Shown here: positions 4,666 through 5,809 of the stretch, in pieces | Numbering within the stretch: the stretch's first letter is position 1 | Layout: each line of letters opens with the position of its first letter | From: an uncultured Planctomycetaceae bacterium | GTDB taxonomy: Bacteria; Planctomycetota; Planctomycetia; Pirellulales; Pirellulaceae | DNA length: 5,809 bases | Direction: 5' to 3' | Assembly: GCA_937904535.1 (NCBI GenBank) | Contig: CALELC010000230.1 | Location: 1-5,809 of the forward strand | Position numbers and translations under genes: made by a program | The notes under the pieces: generated by a model | Told to the model about the DNA's origin: nothing | The model's input: the letters and a program-made list of their open reading frames with translations, nothing else | Databases searched by the model: none

Positions 4666-5604
4666 ATGAAAGCCTGTAATGCCTTGGTCGTCGCAGTCTT
4701 GGTGGCCTGCTTCCTGTCTGCGCCGGCGCGGGCCCAGTTCACCGAAATCGTGGCATTCGGCGACAGCCTGACGGACACCGGCAACATCTACGCCGCAACG
4801 AACGGCTTGTTTCCTCCGCCGGAAGTGTATCACCAAGGCCGGTTTTGCAACGGCTTGTTGTGGGTCGAGTGGTTGGCGATGCAGCTCGGCGTCCCGGCGC
4901 CGCGTCCCTTCCTGCAAGGCGGAACCAATTATGCGTTCGGTGGTGCGGAAACGTCCGTCTCTGGGCTCTCCTCACGAGAGACACCAAATATCGGCACGCA
5001 AATCGGCCTCTACCTCCAAACGCATGCAGCGTTCACGGATGATCAACTCATTGTGCTATGGGGCGGAGCCAACGACTTTCTCAATGCCGAGCAGACCGAT
5101 CCGGCAGTTCCCGTTGCGAACCTATCGGCCGAAATCACGATGCTGGCCGCGGCCGGTGCCACCACGATTGTGATCCCAAACATGCCGCCCCTGGGGCAAA
5201 CCCCTCGCTATGTCAGCGACGACTTCAAAAAGGCACTTGATGATCTGGCAATCGAGTTCAACAACCTGTTAGATGCTGAACTGGATGTCTTGGAGAACCA
5301 ATTGGGAATCACCTTCATTCGCCTGGATACGTTCAGCCTGTTCCAACGATTCCTCAAACAACCGAAGGCGTTCGGTTTCAGCAATGTGACTGAAACGGCA
5401 TTGTTGAGCCTTAACGGCGAAGTGGGGTTGGGCGAGGTCGTGGCGAATCCAGACCAATATCTCTTTTGGGATGCCGTCCATCCCACACGCATCACGCATC
5501 GCGAACTGGGCGATTTGCGCAACTACATTCGCTACTGGGGCCATGACAGCGGAGGTTTAAAATGGACGCCGATTCCAGCCGCCTCGAAAAAGGGAGGCAG
5601 TTGA
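4666..5604 (+). CDS. Secreted SGNH/GDSL-family lipase/esterase (COG3240-like)
   Basis: This 312-residue hydrolase acts on ester bonds through a Ser-His-Asp triad. The N-terminus has a signal peptide: MKACN, a hydrophobic core at 6-18, then APARA before Gln24. SGNH blocks follow in order: block I FGDSLTDTGN (31-40, nucleophile Ser34), block II NYAFGGA (88-94, Gly92), block III LWGGANDF (131-138, Asn136) and block V WDAVHPT (268-274, Asp269 and His272). The FGDSLTDTGN pattern and length resemble the phospholipase/lecithinase/hemolysin-like branch, including thermolabile-hemolysin relatives. No C-terminal anchor such as PEP-CTERM is present, so the protein should be periplasmic or released. The frame stays open back to 4510, but that 52-residue extension would bury the signal peptide. 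It is divergent from the BMC operon and its substrate is unknown. It may be unrelated, or may remove acyl groups from polysaccharides. Confidence 0.92.
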   Translation: MKACNALVVAVLVACFLSAPARAQFTEIVAFGDSLTDTGNIYAATNGLFPPPEVYHQGRFCNGLLWVEWLAMQLGVPAPRPFLQGGTNYAFGGAETSVSGLSSRETPNIGTQIGLYLQTHAAFTDDQLIVLWGGANDFLNAEQTDPAVPVANLSAEITMLAAAGATTIVIPNMPPLGQTPRYVSDDFKKALDDLAIEFNNLLDAELDVLENQLGITFIRLDTFSLFQRFLKQPKAFGFSNVTETALLSLNGEVGLGEVVANPDQYLFWDAVHPTRITHRELGDLRNYIRYWGHDSGGLKWTPIPAASKKGGS

Positions 5605-5740
5605 ACCAAAGTGACGTCGTCGGCTTGGCTGGAAATCGAGGGCTTCGTCAACTCGTTGACTAAACGGCCTGCTGGGCAGGACGCTGACCGGCGCGGTTGA
5701 GCGAGACGCCAGCTGCCCGCCCCGCGTGGCGGCGGCAGCA
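5605..5740. other. Non-coding tail after the GDSL hydrolase
   Basis: I see no credible gene here. A perfect 6-bp inverted repeat GTCAAC-tc-GTTGAC lies at 5647-5660, and a GC-rich stem CCGCC/GGCGG around 5717-5733. Neither is followed by a T-run, so no intrinsic terminator can be claimed for the hydrolase transcript. Confidence 0.5.
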
Positions 5741-5752
5741 AAAGGTGTCAGG
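5741..5752. repeat. 12-mer AAAGGTGTCAGG, copy 2
   Basis: This is an exact copy of 3470-3481 in the same orientation, again six bases before a palindromic element. No gene covers it. Confidence 0.45.
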
Positions 5753-5758
5753 TACGAA

Positions 5759-5784
5759 TGGCACGGGCTTAAGCGGGAGTGCCA
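5759..5784. repeat. Palindromic element near the right edge
   Basis: The outer arms TGGCAC (5759-5764) and GTGCCA (5779-5784) enclose the perfect 8-bp palindrome GCTTAAGC (5767-5774). It resembles a REP-type unit. The bases to the right edge (5785-5809) show nothing recognisable, and whether the repeat continues cannot be seen. Confidence 0.5.
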
Positions 5785-5809
5785 AGATGTAGTGGGTGAT
5801 GAGTTTTGC

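Noticed and set aside
5713..5735. GC-rich stem after the hydrolase as a terminator
   Set aside because: The stem is only 5 bp and is followed by CAGCAAAAGG rather than a T-tract.
5532..5741. Minus-strand frame of 69 codons at the end of the hydrolase
   Set aside because: It overlaps the hydrolase C-terminus and a GC-rich tail, has no family pattern and no ribosome site.

Overview
The window is most likely from a planctomycete, probably Pirellulaceae-like. It carries most of one arm of a bacterial microcompartment (BMC) locus of the planctomycete/verrucomicrobial (PVM) type. The assignment rests on gene content: PduL, two BMC-H shell proteins, an AckA-like kinase, a BMC-P vertex protein and a CoA-acylating aldehyde dehydrogenase with an encapsulation peptide, behind a DeoR-family regulator. 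Most start codons also lack a Shine-Dalgarno sequence, which is common in planctomycetes. No database search was possible.

Layout. Everything from 1 to 4395 is read from the minus strand, so biological order runs right to left: deoR-type regulator (4395-3628), a 161-bp gap holding a large inverted repeat, pduL (3466-2708), BMC-H shell protein 1 (2629-2327), BMC-H shell protein 2 (2330-1992, overlapping the previous stop by ATGA), acetate/propionate-type kinase (1943-711), BMC-P vertex protein (710-402, directly abutting the kinase stop), and a PduP/EutE-like aldehyde dehydrogenase (395 to the left edge, truncated). Spacing is tight, consistent with one operon. A divergent intergenic region (about 4396-4665) holds a good sigma70-like promoter for the regulator and a nested inverted repeat in front of a plus-strand gene. 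That gene (4666-5604) encodes a secreted SGNH/GDSL hydrolase. The last 205 bp hold no convincing gene but contain a palindromic repeat.

How the genes work together. In the characterised planctomycetal BMC, L-fucose and L-rhamnose are split to give L-lactaldehyde, which is handled inside a protein shell. The dehydrogenase would make the acyl-CoA, PduL the acyl-phosphate (recycling CoA inside), and the kinase would recover ATP and release the acid. BMC-H proteins form the facets and BMC-P closes the vertices. The DeoR protein would sense a sugar phosphate and control the operon. The aldolase and any further shell genes would lie beyond the left edge, which cannot be seen here.

The system itself is a known type. 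The points most worth following up are unusual substitutions at three normally conserved active-site positions of the kinase, the REP/BIME-like inverted repeat that forms the leader of pduL, a shared 12-mer placed six bases from two palindromes, and start sites preceded by anti-Shine-Dalgarno-like pyrimidine runs.
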